Shown: positions 20,956 through 33,036 of the stretch, one piece after another | Position numbering within the stretch: the first letter of the stretch is position 1 | Layout: every line of letters begins with the position of its first letter | Assembly: GCA_051530055.1 (NCBI GenBank) | Contig: CM121342.1 | Span: 15,872,001 to 15,936,000 of the forward strand | DNA length: 64,000 bases | Source: Neoechinorhynchus agilis | Taxonomy: Eukaryota; Acanthocephala | Reading direction: 5' to 3' | The notes under the pieces: generated by a model | What the model was told of the DNA's origin: nothing | The model's input: the letters and a program-made list of their open reading frames with translations, nothing else | Databases searched by the model: none | Program-made: the position numbers and the translations under genes

Positions 20956-23282
20956 ATGGCTCAGCACAATTTGACGTCCAATAACCTAACAGCCGCTCAC
21001 ATCGATCAGGAAGTAAATAGTCTAATCAGCGAAGGATACACACTGCTCCAATTGTTTCGCTCTACTTCAATCTTAGGTCTGCAAACCGACTACAACCAAG
21101 TGTTCACTTTTTTCCTAACATAGCAATGACTGCCGGATACAGTCTGGTGGAATGTGGATCAATAAGAAGCCAAAATGCTGTACATACACTCTTCAGGCTT
21201 ATTCTCTTTCTTAGTTAGCACACTTTTGTATCGGGAATCTTCCTTATAGATCCACCTTAGCCATTACAAATCTATGCTTCTGGGGCGTCGGATACGCTTT
21301 TGCCTTCGGGATCCCCGCAAATGGAATGCTTGGGCATGGCTATTGGTTCACCAAGAACCTCAATGAAGCCGTATTTGATTCAAGCTACGATAAATACAAT
21401 CATGTATTTTTTCACACAACACTTGCGCTACTTGTTGCAATGAGCAGCAGTTCCGCATTTGCTGAGCGATTCAAAGTTTATGGCAGTGTGGTCTATTGCA
21501 GTCTTATAACAGGTTTGGTCATTTTAATTCAAATTGCCTCTAATTTGTTGCCTTAAAAGCATTTGTATATCCAGTCATTTGTCATTGGATGTGGAGTTCC
21601 CATGGATGGCTAAATAAGCTTGGAGCAACCGTAAGTATTTCTCTTTATGAAGCCTCAGGGATTATATTGAATGTCGCCGCAGCACTTTAAAATTGAATAC
21701 AATTGATAATCGGCTTATTCCTGTGAGATCATAATAGACGTCGCGTGCTCTTAAAGATTCTGAGAGATAAATAGAAGGGAGAAATGTCATAATATTGATT
21801 GCCTTAGATAAACATAGGCGAGCTATCATTCAAGGTCCCAGAAACCTCTTAATCATGAAGGACAAAGGTCTCAAGAGTGTGCTCCTTTTTACGGAAACGC
21901 TTAGATGTTGAATTTTTTAGATTCAATCCTAAGTGGTCAATAAATAATACAATGAAAATCACTTTGATCATTGCTTTCTCACAACGCCCGATTCGTAATG
22001 CGTTTAGGACATTCGGTTTAATGCCCATTTTGGTGCACACTGCAGATGTATTGCCAAGATATGCCTTTATAGTCTAATAGGAGACCTGTTTCTAAATTCT
22101 TTTCTGAATTAATTTTCTTACAGGACTCATGTGGGTCTTCAGTCATCTTTCTCACATCCGGTGTTGCTGGCCTTGTCGGTACCTGGTTTCTCGGTCCACG
22201 GCATGGCAGATTTATTCCTCGTTTGTTACCACTATTTGGTCACAATATGCCGATTCAAACAATCGGCCACATCCTCATTTATTACGGATTCCTAAGCCTC
22301 AATTGCTGTACCAATGTTCAATCTTCGATTACCGATCTCAACATAATCGGTCGCGGCGCCTATAACACAATCATAGCTGGGTCAACAAGCGGACTAGAAT
22401 TTTATCTTCTCACAAACTTCTGGTCCATGCATGGATCACGACTTAAGCGGAGGTTTCATTTATCTTTGTCAAACTCTGTGATCGCTGGAATGGTAATTTA
22501 TTTCTATTCAAATACATACTAACCCCTGGATAAAGGTGTCGGTATCAAGTGGTGCGCCTGTGTACGAGCCATGGGCGTCAGTCATTTCTGGTCTAATCGT
22601 ACCTCCGATTTACATTTTATTCAGCAAGGCGACATCCAAGCTACGAATAGACGATCCTGCCGATACGTGCTCTGGTATGCGACTTGGCAAATATTAATAT
22701 CCATTTTCAATTATAAAAATAGCACATTTATCTGGAGGTCTAGTGGGAATGCTCCTGGTCAGCGGACTAAAGGTCCTAAGTGGCGGACATCATTACGTTA
22801 CGATCTCGCATCTCGGAATAAGGGCAATCAAAAATGGCTGGTGGATCCTACTATGGAATACGTGTGCCTGTCTGGTCATTATTCTATGGACCTCAATCCT
22901 CATTATCGTTTTATTTCTTTGCTTTTCCATCTCACAAAATTATAGATTTTCATTTGAGGACGAGATTAGGGGTAAGGATTGAGTACTCATTTTTCCGTAT
23001 TGAAAAATAAACTAACACTTAGGCGTCGATCTGTATAGATACGGAGAGCCTGCGTATGCACTTAGAATCTATTGTGCATCTTGTGGCGAGCAGCTTCAAT
23101 CAAGAGTAATTGATTCGAATTCGATTTGTGTTGATCAAAACAACGAAGAAGGCTTGAGTAGTAGAAACGGGAAATTAATTCCAGTACCTCGGCAAAATAC
23201 TATCATTACGGACGCCGAAGGAGCTATTGTGCCCATTGAATGTCTTACTGACAGATCAAGCAGTCGTGAATATAACGGATAA
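20956..23282 (+). CDS. Ammonium transporter, AMT family
   Basis: Eight exons: 20956-21076, 21124-21196, 21250-21512, 21560-21630, then from 22124, about 22540, about 22729 and about 23022 to TAA 23280-23282. Introns are mostly 47-53 bp; the one at 21197-21249 has GC-AG ends. The protein is an 11-helix AMT channel for NH4+/NH3 in the plasma membrane. Motifs in order: AMTAGYSLVECGSIRSQN (TM1), GVGYAFAFGIPANGM, AERFKVYGSVVY, AFVYPVICHWMWSSHGWL, DSCGSSVIFLTSGVAGLVGT, LGPRHGRF, and IDDPADTCSAHLSGGLVG. The AmtB Asp160 equivalent is kept (the D of DSCG). The second pore histidine is kept (SAHLS), but the first (AmtB His168) is Phe (VIFL). The cytoplasmic tail, VDLYRYGEPAYAL onward, is cysteine-containing and polar. 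AMT genes occur in many invertebrates and plants, not in vertebrates. Confidence 0.88.
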
Positions 23283-23903
23283 ACCAATTATCCCAAAACG
23301 TACATTGTAAATTGACGATTCGCTATCGTTGTTTGACAAACCTTACTGTTATAAGAACTGATAAGTCGTTTGCTAAACAGTTGTTTTTAAACAAAGGGCA
23401 CTACGTTGTGAAAAACTTAAAAGGCATTTTTTATTAAGAAAGGTATCAATTTTATAGTTCGATTTCGAATTCAGTAGAATCATAATTACGCGTCAGTGCT
23501 TTTTTTGCTAATTTGGCAAACCATTAAATGGAATAACCGTGAATTTTTGGTCCAATCTTTCGATTAAGGAAGTTACTATGCATAAATTTTATCACATAAC
23601 GCCACTATTTCACCGGTGCAACGCAAATTTTCAAAAGAATGAATTGATACAATTCACAAGCAACATATCCATTATATAAAAATCAATCTTAGCTAACATT
23701 ATGTTTCCCTAATTTCTCGAAAGTGCAATAATCTGGCGACCAGCTTAAGACAAAGATGACCCACTAACCTTTTCGAAACTTTAAAATAGATAATGTAATT
23801 TATCTACCGTTCAGTTTTTAAATCGCATTTACAACCCTCATCTTTTATTTCTTGATAATCTTTGATTTCACTGAGCTATTATGTTTTATTTTTCCTTCGA
23901 TTG

Positions 23904-26900
23904 TCACTGATCTAATTCAAGATATATTCGTCCCCTTGTTTTCAGTTTAACATTCACAATATTGAAATACTCCCAGCAGTCATCAGACAAGATAATATTA
24001 AGTGGTGTAAGGAGTGAAGCAAGTTCGTTTGCTACACATTCCCTCTTCCAATCACTTTCATTCACGTCACAATCCAAATCAATCCAGCACTGTCGGAACC
24101 GATATCCTTCGTCTAAATGAATATCCAAATGCGCTCCATACCACCCAGGCATTTCAGTGATAGCGTTCATCTCGCGGACTGTCCATTGTGCGTAATTGCT
24201 GTGAAGCACAAAGTCTTGTTGGTTCGAAGCCAAAATTGATAATGGGTCAAATCCTAAATGAACCTCGCAGATCCGTCGTGAGTACAAATTCTGCTTCATT
24301 GCAGGGTATATACAAGTTAAAAGACTAATTCTCCATTTGACAATATCAATTCTTTTTGTTCGAAGCATAAAATAGTTAACAAAATCGCGAGGTGATTCGA
24401 TTTCGTACTTGATCAGCTCGACAACTACATTCGATTTCGATTCTCGGATTTTGTGTTTCAGTTTACGTTGCATCGCCATTGAATTTAAAACATAAGAAGA
24501 TGTGGAACTATTCAGTGATTCGGGCAATTCAGTGAGTAGATTCTGGTTTATCATTGCCTTTTGAACATGGTCGGTGCGTTTCACGGAAAATCGAAGAGGT
24601 GGAGAGGTAAGTAGGAAATCCGATCGGATGAGCTGTTCAACGGTTATTGCGGAAAAGCTGAAACACGCTGCGACGCATTGCTTACAATTGAAAATCTTCA
24701 GTTTGGATGGTGAATAACTTTAACGGTAAGAGTTTCAAAGTGCTTAGACACTATGTAATAAGTAAACTTCCAGAGAATTTCTCATGAAGGCAAGAAAAAG
24801 TGTTAAATGTGTAAATTCATACTCAAGACATAGGTACCAAAAAGATGCTGCAATCGATAAGCGGCTGATTATTTAATATTTTAATTAAAATCAAACTTAA
24901 AAACCTCTCGGTTTTGATCTTTATGTGATATAACACTAAAAAGCACGGATCACATTCACAAAAAATGAAAATTTAACAGTTAATCAAGCTGAAGATTTAG
25001 ACCTTATTTGCGGCGATTATTGTGTGAATATATCCAACGTGAATTTTTACTGGAACATTAACAATAAATGGTTGCGAAAGGGCCGAATCATCAGGATTAC
25101 TTGAAACTGAATCTGTTCTACTATTGCATCTTGAAAATGACCAATCAAAAGTTGGACGACCTGGTTGAAATGCATCGTCCCCACCGCTTCCAATGTAGGG
25201 ATCGTCGTTTACATTCATTCGACATTCATCTGGACATAGCGTTGCCTCGCTTGGGTTTCGCCTCAGTTCATCAAATTGCATTGGAAATTGTTTTCCATTG
25301 ACGGAAGGGCGGATGGATGATCCGGATGGAAGGGCTGATCGACATCGTGAATTCTCTGAGTTCTTCTCGTACGGATCATAGTAATGTTGTTTCTGCTGCC
25401 AGGCTGTAGCAGGGCGGCTGAGTCTGGATCGTGGTGGCTCAGATAATTTATAAAATACCATTTCTGTGCTAGGCGCCTTACTAATTTCGTTTTGAGGTTG
25501 TATAGTGAAGCGGAGACGGGTACCAATGTCAGGTTCGTCGTGACCACAGGAATCATTTGACGAAGATGTACTTTGGATGCTTGGACTTCGACTACGAGAT
25601 GGTGTTTCCTGGAAATCATTGACTATAGCGTCACTAGAATCTCTAATCGGCCAATTTTCAAGAGCTGTTCGACCGAATTTCGGTGACCCGGATGACAATG
25701 AGGATGACCGAGTAGCGTTATTCCGGAACAATGAGTACGAGCTCTGGATTGTTTCTGGTCCATAGAGCTCAGCTGATGTGGCAGGACGTTGAGGTGGTTC
25801 TTCAACATGCTCGGCGTTGCCTTGATTTTCAGATGAATTGCGTTTTGCTTTAGATTTGCGAAAGCGGTGCTTTTTTCGTAAATTGGACATTGAACTCATT
25901 GCACTGTCGTTGTTATCTTTGCTTTTAAAGAAGCCTGCACGTGGGGGAATTAATACAAAACTGTGTTCAGAAGACCGAATTCACGCTGCTTTCTTATGCC
26001 CAAAAATGACTTCTCGGATCAAATGGACAGCTAGGGAAACACCAATCAAAATGTAAGTTTCCTTTTTCTATGACCAAACGTTTATTAGCAGCAATTTACG
26101 AAACTAAATCCCCAGCTAGAAAGTATTGAGTGAAGCCTTTTACTTTTTGTATGAACAAGTTCGCATACAAAACGAACCTGCAATTAGACCTGCTCCCATT
26201 TTTCAATCAATAGAGGTCCAACAAGTATTCTCCAGGATGGTTACTGAAAAACACGCCAAATTTAAAGCAGTACTATAAGCCCAAAAATAACAAACAGAAA
26301 TCGAGATGCATTCGGCCGAAAAAAAGAGCGTAAACATACCTAGGAATAATGAGTGGAAAAAAGGATCATTGATTGACGAGGTTTGGGTTGTATTTGAAGT
26401 GGCGGCATTCATTTCCGGTGTCGCTCTTTCTCCTTTTAAACGAGTTCCCATTAAGGTACTGTTTCACGTATATAATACACTCACCAAGAATAGGAGTTGG
26501 AGATGTGGAATCAATCAAACTTCCAGCAATTAACTTTTTTGAATCTTTGCCCGGAAATAACCAATCAAGCATGTTTTCCCGGGATCTTTCAGTGACTGGT
26601 ACAGAAGCCGTTTCAAATCGGAGTTCGCGTGGTCGCTCAGTGCCAGTTGCTTTGCTATCCACGAAAACCTTTAGCATCTCATCCAGCGTAATTTCATCAC
26701 AGGCGGATGCGAATTTGTGTGCTGCATCTTTGATTCCTTGAGCACAAGCAGATATGCATTCGGAATATGTCAGAGCGAAGTTCTTCATCTTTGACAAGTG
26801 CTGCTCTTCAATTTCCTGGAAGTTCTAAAATAAATATTCCTTTTTTGTGCTTTATATAAAGCAAAATTTGCTCACATTGCATGTATAGCCAAACTTCACC

Positions 26901-28367
26901 TCGAACTCATCTCGGGCCGCATTAAACTTATTAATTAAACTCCGGTATTCTTCTTCTGTTCACACAAAGGACTAAGAATGTCTTAAAGCAACCATGCACG
27001 TACCGGCTGATTTCAGTTTCTTTTCCGTTCTATCAATCGCCTTTGTGCTTGCTGAATGAGCAATGCCACTGGCGATACCATTCTGCGTCTGTCGACGGTA
27101 ATCGCTCAAATAGAGCTCGTATTGACCTTTTACCTTTATTATTAAAAAATACCACTATATAAGTTGTTAATAGGTGCACAACTCAGATTGCGGATTTGAG
27201 AAATTCCGTTCTAATATGATCCAGAGTACATGCTATTTTTATACACATTTAGAAATAAATCAGTTCCATTTTCAGGTCACCGAAGTTTTTGAAATGTCTC
27301 AGTTGCACCGATGAGGATATTTGGAGCAATAGTGTGAACCGTCGAACTAGTCACATCAATTAACGCTTCTGAATATACAATATATATTGTGAAAAAATCG
27401 AATACTTCGCATTTTTTCTAGTGTAAAGCACGACGACTTTGTTCAGTTTGATCATCGCTACCACTATGCATTTTTTTAAGTCAAAGTAAAAAATAATGAT
27501 GTAAAACAAAGCTACTTATATTCAATCAGACTCTTAAAGAAATTTGTGTCCACCTAAAAAAATACAAAATCGCGATTTGTTCCATGTGCTAAGTATGCCA
27601 CCTACTGAAACTAGAATGTTTAAAAATCCTATTCTGCCTCAAAGAAAAAAATTTGTCGTATCGATAAAAATGACATAGCTCAACATTCGGCCGAATTCCT
27701 ACCTTGTTTAAACTGTTTAGCGTATTGTTAAGAATGGCGATAAGATCAGCCGTTCTGCTCTCGGATTCCTTGACGCTTCGTTGTTTATCTTTTTTCTCGG
27801 AGTTATAAACGGCCACCCATTCAGCCAAGTTTTGATATTCTTCATTAGTCTTGTCATGTACACTGACAACATCGTCAATGAACTTTTTTAGGAGCTGAGT
27901 CATTGGGAAGAAGCATGTCGTAGCGTTAAACTTGGTCAATTGACTGGAAAGTCGACCAAAAAGTCGACTACACTGAGATTGAATGTTCGCACTAGATTGC
28001 TTTGCTGACGACGACATGTTGGGAATATTGGTAAACGAACCTTTCAAGTACGAATTTGTGGAACTCGTCACTTGATTGGTAACTCTTTTTAAAATTGAGA
28101 ATCAACTCATCAAATCCTCGGTTCCGTTCGCCCTGTTTTTAAATGAACAAAAGTAACCACGTCAGTTTTTGTGGATCAAAAAATGTTTCAAGCATCTTAT
28201 TTCAAAGTAGAGAAAAGGCCGGAGTGTACGTTCATTTTAAAAGAAGAATCCTGCCTTCTTTGGAATGCAGGAAAATCAGTAAAACGCACAAGTTTACATA
28301 CCCAAAAATGGTCAATGAATTTGACTGACGGTCGTTGTTGTCCAAACGTCGCTTCAGCTGATGCCAT
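23904..28367 (-). CDS. FCHO: FCHO (F-BAR and mu-homology domain) endocytic protein
   Basis: Starts at ATG 28365-28367. Exon 1 (28302-28367) ends FIDHFW; exon 2 (28041-28132) reads GERNRGFDELILNFKKSYQS; exon 3 (from 27967) reads LFGRLSSQLTKFN. Together these match the FCHO F-BAR start (FWGEKNSGFDVLYHNMKHG). The F-BAR end at 26.6-26.85 kb contains FQEIEEQHLSKMKNFA and LDEMLKVFVDSKATGTERP, close to vertebrate IQKFAESKGTGKERP. A Ser/Pro-rich linker follows (25.0-25.9 kb). The C-terminal mu-homology domain begins QPFIVNVPVKIHVGYIHTI and continues at 24.7-23.9 kb (LLTSPPLRFSVKRTDHVQKA; VVVELIKYEIES), ending TGA at 23904. FCHO proteins nucleate clathrin-coated pits with Eps15 and AP2. Several internal exon joins were not verified. 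The muHD looks shorter or more divergent at its end than in vertebrates. Confidence 0.82.
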
Positions 28368-29294
28368 CTTTGATTGCACAGAATCTTAAAGCAAACGAGG
28401 TATTTAAGCTCGGTCTGTCGCCAGAACGAAATGAGTCATATTAAAGGCGCTGTTGTGAACACTGAGTCACTGACAGCGATTAAACGCAAATATGAACATC
28501 CCGCAAGGAGAATGTGAATCACGCCGTAATTTTGATCTTCGTCAATATCCTGCATTTTCATCACATTTTTTCGCGCTGTCAATCCGAGGGAAGGAAGTTA
28601 ATACCACAACTTCCCCGTTGATTTTTTTTAATCCAAGATCAACCGGCGAATGTTTTATCAGAAAAATCGCTTGACACTTTATAACAGAACGGCACTGTTC
28701 AAATAACTCGACATGCGTCATCCAACTTTCAGGAATCTGTCCTGGAACAGAGTTGAATTTCCGGTATTAGTATGAAAGAATTCACTGAAATAAATTACGT
28801 CACGCTATTAATCCAAAGGCAATTCAGTTCTGCTTCTGGAAACGTGCTTTTGCGATTGTGCGATTTTTTAGCCATTGGAATTTTTGTTTTTCTTTCCGTA
28901 AATTCCGATGGATTTTCACGGGAAAGCTTTCTTCCTCCAGAATTTTAGCATCGCAATAAAACGAAGAAATGCCGCGAGCGACGCTGATTTGATCCTTTCA
29001 CCATTTAGTAAATCTATGAGCGACTGCTCGCTCGGATGGTGGTAGTATTTGTTAAAGAAAAATAGAAATTATTCAAAAGGAGGCTATCTTCATATTTAGT
29101 GATCGGAATGGGTGAACAACATCACAATAAAAGGTATATTTCCTCTTAAGTGCCGTTTAATCATGCTTAACCGAATAAAATAGTGCTCAATTTCAATTGT
29201 TCCTTTTCGAGTGACTTTTCCAGCGAAATGGCAGGCAAAAGAACATAGCTTGTCATCTGATTCTTTATTGTACTCTACATGAATATTTTAAATC
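28368..29294. other. Intergenic between FCHO and the MED22-like ORF
   Basis: AT-rich, with no convincing exons. It should contain the FCHO promoter. An ORF on the plus strand at 28492-28674 has no support. Confidence 0.45.
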
Positions 29295-29573
29295 TTATTT
29301 ACAGAGAGCTACTAATTTTTCTAGGTCCACGAAAACCTGCGAAATCTTAGACACTCTGACATGCCGATATTCATGTGAGAGAGTGTCTGATTTGCTTGAT
29401 GAGCAATCTATTTTTGAACGAATCGCATTTAACTGAAAAAGTTCTGCTACCAAGTTTAGGAGATATCTTGAACGTTGCATGCTCGCATCAAGTAGATTCA
29501 GGTTAGCTACTTCAGAGAAATCCGCTAAAATATTAGAAGATTCTGCTTTAAATGCGTTTTGAAAATTTTGCAT
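29295..29573 (-). CDS. Small helical protein, possibly Mediator subunit 22-like
   Basis: A 92-codon frame starting MQNFQNAFKAESSNILADFS. The pattern of a short N-terminal helix with ILADFSEVAN, then RSRYLLNLVAELFQLNAI, then FVDLEKLVALCK recalls MED22 (IMDNFTEI...IVRAGESLMKLVSDLKQFLI), but it is shorter and the match is by eye only. It lies head to head with SRP68, whose ATG is 87 bp away, so they probably share a bidirectional promoter at 29574-29659. Confidence 0.35.
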   Translation of the reverse strand: MQNFQNAFKAESSNILADFSEVANLNLLDASMQRSRYLLNLVAELFQLNAIRSKIDCSSSKSDTLSHEYRHVRVSKISQVFVDLEKLVALCK

Positions 29574-29659
29574 CGAAACCTAAATGGCTACGTGTTCATT
29601 TTGAGCTAATTTGCACAATAGTGGACGTTTAGTTTTCAGATTAAACCTTACCTAATCTA

Positions 29660-31955
29660 ATGGATAGTCTTGAATTGGAGCCAAAAATCGATGATGTGCA
29701 ACAGGAGAATTTAAACGGTTATTTGAGTGCCGTTGTTTTAACTACCCTATTCGCTTATGATTTTAGTGTCGATGTCAGTGATTGAAGCTCGGCAAGCGCA
29801 TGGACTTAGACACGATGATTTTCAAAGATACCGGTTCGGAATACTTTTGTTTAGCTAATATTCGTGATTGTAACAGAAAATACTGCTCCCGTCGTTTGCG
29901 GAATCTAAGACAGAACTTAAAAATGACGAATATTCATACAAATAAGAAGTTTTCCAAGCCTGAATTGGAAGCAGAACGCCCGAGCACTTCTTCCATCAAG
30001 GTTTTACTAATATTCTTAATGGAAGCAGAGAGGGCGTGGTCATTCGCAATGCAACTGAAACAAGAATTACAGTCACCTAATGCCAGTAGTCGGCTAAAAC
30101 ATCGATCCAATAGACGACTTAAGAAAGCCGTAGAAAACGCTGAAAATCTAGAGAAAATAAGCAACTCATTGAAGTGCACCGTGAAGACCAAACTAGAATG
30201 CCAAGCTTATCATTCGTGGATACATGGAGCGCTACTATAGTATTCGTTCTTGTTATTAATACCATGGGCAGAGTGAGGCTCAACACCAAGAATTTTTCTC
30301 CTTTTGGAGAAAGCTTTACCGCCATTTTTATATTAGCGAAGTGACAAGCATCTTTAAAGCAACGTTCAATGTCGTCTTCGCAAAATTATTTCACATTTGA
30401 TTACCGCAAAAAATTAATTGTTTTGTCCTTTATTCTCAAAACTATAAATTCCTCATGTAATTTCTTCTTTTGACAAGAATGCGATGCGTTATTCGACAAT
30501 GCCGATTGGTCTTTGTGCCTTGAATCACTCAACAAAGCCAAGTAAATTATTGATTATTAATTTTTATCTTAAATAACTCCTTAGGCATATATATGAAAAG
30601 CTTTCTAGTATATATCGAAGTGAAGCGGACATCTACGATAGCCTTATATCTCCATTCACAGCAAATATTCGATATTGCGCTTATCAGACAAGCGAGTCTC
30701 AAAGTCAGAACCTAGACGAGCTTCTAAAATTCGCCAGTGGCAACGATACTACTGCTCAAATGATAGAAGCTTTAATAGAAGCTCAGGCTGAGAAAATGGA
30801 AGAGCACGGACGATCTGGACATGAAATTCAATGGATGTCGACGACTATTCCTATTCGAAACAGTAAAGTTCGAATGGCAGTGATGAAAATCGTAGAAGTG
30901 GAGAATGTGTGCGTTGGAAATCAAAAATCGGACAGAGAAACTGCCTTTAAAATGGTTGAAGGCGCCATTAAGGTGATCGTGAACGCCATTCAGATTCTAA
31001 AAGATGATCTTAAACGAGATCATGATTATCAATGTTATACGCGTCAGACTTATACTGATTTCCACTGGCGAAAGATCTCGCAGTCCAATCCCAACCTTGC
31101 AGCTTTCTTTTATCTCCGGTTCATGAGACTGCGAATGTCGATTGAACGCCTCTTATTTGTATGTGAAGATCGTTTAAGTGCTGTTGAATGCCCCGAACAA
31201 AAGGTGATGTCCAGTCGGCGTGCTCAGGATGTTGCGAACGTCTATGGACACGCTATTCAGTATTGTGGAGAGATTTTAGAATTACCTCCAGTTAAACAAA
31301 ACGAGGCGCTTTATATCTCTTCAAAAATGACGTTAGAAGGACTTCAGGCTTTGAGGTATCTGTCGGAATACTCCTTTTGTACTTATCTTACCCTTGTAGG
31401 CTATTGATTCTTACCAATTGGTTACAAGACGATGACTGCGAAAAATCGCTGGCACTGTTTAATCAATCAAAATCACTCTTGAAAAATGCAATTGATTACT
31501 TTTCAAACCAGTCTGTTAGTGTATTTATTCGGTTGTTTATGTTCGACACTAATTCCTAAAAGGTTACTCGAGTGATCACAATCTTCGACTTTGTTTCCTC
31601 TTTAAAAGACGGATTACGTCAAGCTGAGAAGGGGGTCGTGCTTGTTGCAATAAGTGTAAACGTACATTGTTCTGAGAAGGTAAATCGAATTAGCCAAACA
31701 GATTCAATTACAAAGTCAGTGGATTGTCTTGCTGAGACAGTTCGCGTGAAGACGACAGGAGTCGATCAGGATAAATTATCTAGAGGTCTACTTCCTGATT
31801 TCACTTGTATTCCATTTAAGCCTCTTCTATTTGATCTTGCACTCGACGAAATTCGAATTCCGTCTCCGCCGACCGTTAGACCAGATAAAAAAGAAGAGGA
31901 AGGTGGAGGACTTTTGAGTGGCCTGGTTAAGAATCTTTGGTGGGGTAAGAAATAA
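29660..31955 (+). CDS. SRP68: Signal recognition particle subunit SRP68
   Basis: Exon 1 29660-29717, intron 49 bp; exon 2 29767-29833 (MSVIEARQAHGLRHDDFQRY), intron 43 bp; exon 3 from 29877 (KYCSRRLRNLRQNLKM; FLMEAERAWSFAMQLKQEL); exon from about 30470 (NADWSLCLESLNKAK); then HIYEKLSSIYRSEADIYDS and a long exon at about 30586-31360; end exon to TAA at 31953-31955. These blocks align in order with human SRP68 (HGLRHGDFQRYRGYCSRR; LMDAERAWSYAMQLKQE; TIYEKLAS; ISPNIRYCAY). The tail CIPFKPLLFDLALDEIRIP and a GLVKNLWWGKK ending match the SRP72-binding end of SRP68. The protein binds 7S RNA and SRP72 and takes part in ER targeting and translocation. AATAAA at 31966 is a likely poly(A) signal. Only some of the C-terminal introns were verified. 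Confidence 0.92.
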
Positions 31956-32147
31956 ACGGGAAACGAATAAACTTCGATCTTGATGTATTTATGAGTAATG
32001 CAATTACAAAGTGTGCTCAAATCTCAACTAAAACGAACTGTACGTACGATTGATATTTGAATGATTACAATCCCAAACAGCATCCCAAATAATCAAAATT
32101 TTGAAACAATATAAACAAATAAGTTATATATTTTCCCTTCGATTTCT

Positions 32148-32717
32148 TTATCGCTTCCAGAAATTTGAATAAAGCACTAGGCATGTAGTCAAAATTCCCA
32201 AAGCTGCGAATATCCCGATTCCGATTATAATCATATCTCGTGTTCGCAACCGTCGTCTTGGAGTCAGAACACGTCGAAGAGCTATCATTGCAATACGGAC
32301 TCTTTTTAAAAACGAAGATAGATATCCTGTACTGTTTGTCACTGAACTGGTATTCTCAGAAAAGTCATCAAATATCTCTTCCCACCAACCAGCGTTTTCT
32401 GGACTCTCTTCTCCTCCTGTCCGAATAAATATCGATATTTATCATCGTTCCCATCCCCACCCGGTTAGCGATAATCATTCTGCCATGTTTAGATTCCTAA
32501 ACACTTCCCTCTCTAAGTGAACATCGATCGGTTCGGCTTGATCCGAGTCGTCGTCCAACATACGCTGGTTTTGTCTTCGTAGAATGCGGAGGATTTCTTG
32601 AATATCTATGACCTGATTCGTAATATGTTCTTGATTATGCCATGCTCTTGTCTCTAAACTAGAACCATCACTTACTTGATCTGATACCATTCTCTTTAGA
32701 TCCCAAACGATATTCAT
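32148..32717 (-). CDS. Possible tail-anchored membrane protein (two exons)
   Basis: Upstream frame (32475-32717) starts MNIVWDLKRMVSDQVSDGSS and is helical and acidic (DDDSDQAEPIDVHLERE). The downstream frame (about 32148-32420) reads ENAGWWEEIFDDFSENTSSV, a basic segment (RRVLTPRRRLRTRD), then one hydrophobic helix, MIIIGIGIFAALGILTTCLV, and a four-residue-long polar end (FWKR). One C-terminal helix after a helical region is the layout of SNAREs and other tail-anchored proteins, but I find no SNARE zero-layer residue. The intron between the two frames could not be fixed exactly, so the gene model is provisional. It converges on SRP68. Confidence 0.4.
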
Positions 32718-33036
32718 TGAGATTTAACGGTGTCGTAATTAGTGCTAAAAAATTTCAACTGCGGTTCGCGAATAGGCTCTTGAGAACCTGCGAAATTTAC
32801 GTTCTTTGAATGCGTGTGAGACTGAACTGTAAAGATTAGTCATTTTTGCGCTAAAGTTGAACAAAAACAATTCTTGTTGATACAAGCTAGTCACAGAGAA
32901 TAAAGACTATATCGACAAATAACGAATTTGTCTATTGGTAAGTAAGCTTTCCCTGTAAATGTTACAAAAACTACTGAAAAGCGCTTTATTTGCTTTTGCT
33001 ATGTCTCTTCAACTTCATAGACGTGATCTTACTACT

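Noticed and set aside
29934-30325. Minus-strand ORFs over SRP68
   Set aside because: They are antisense to exons with clear SRP68 homology.
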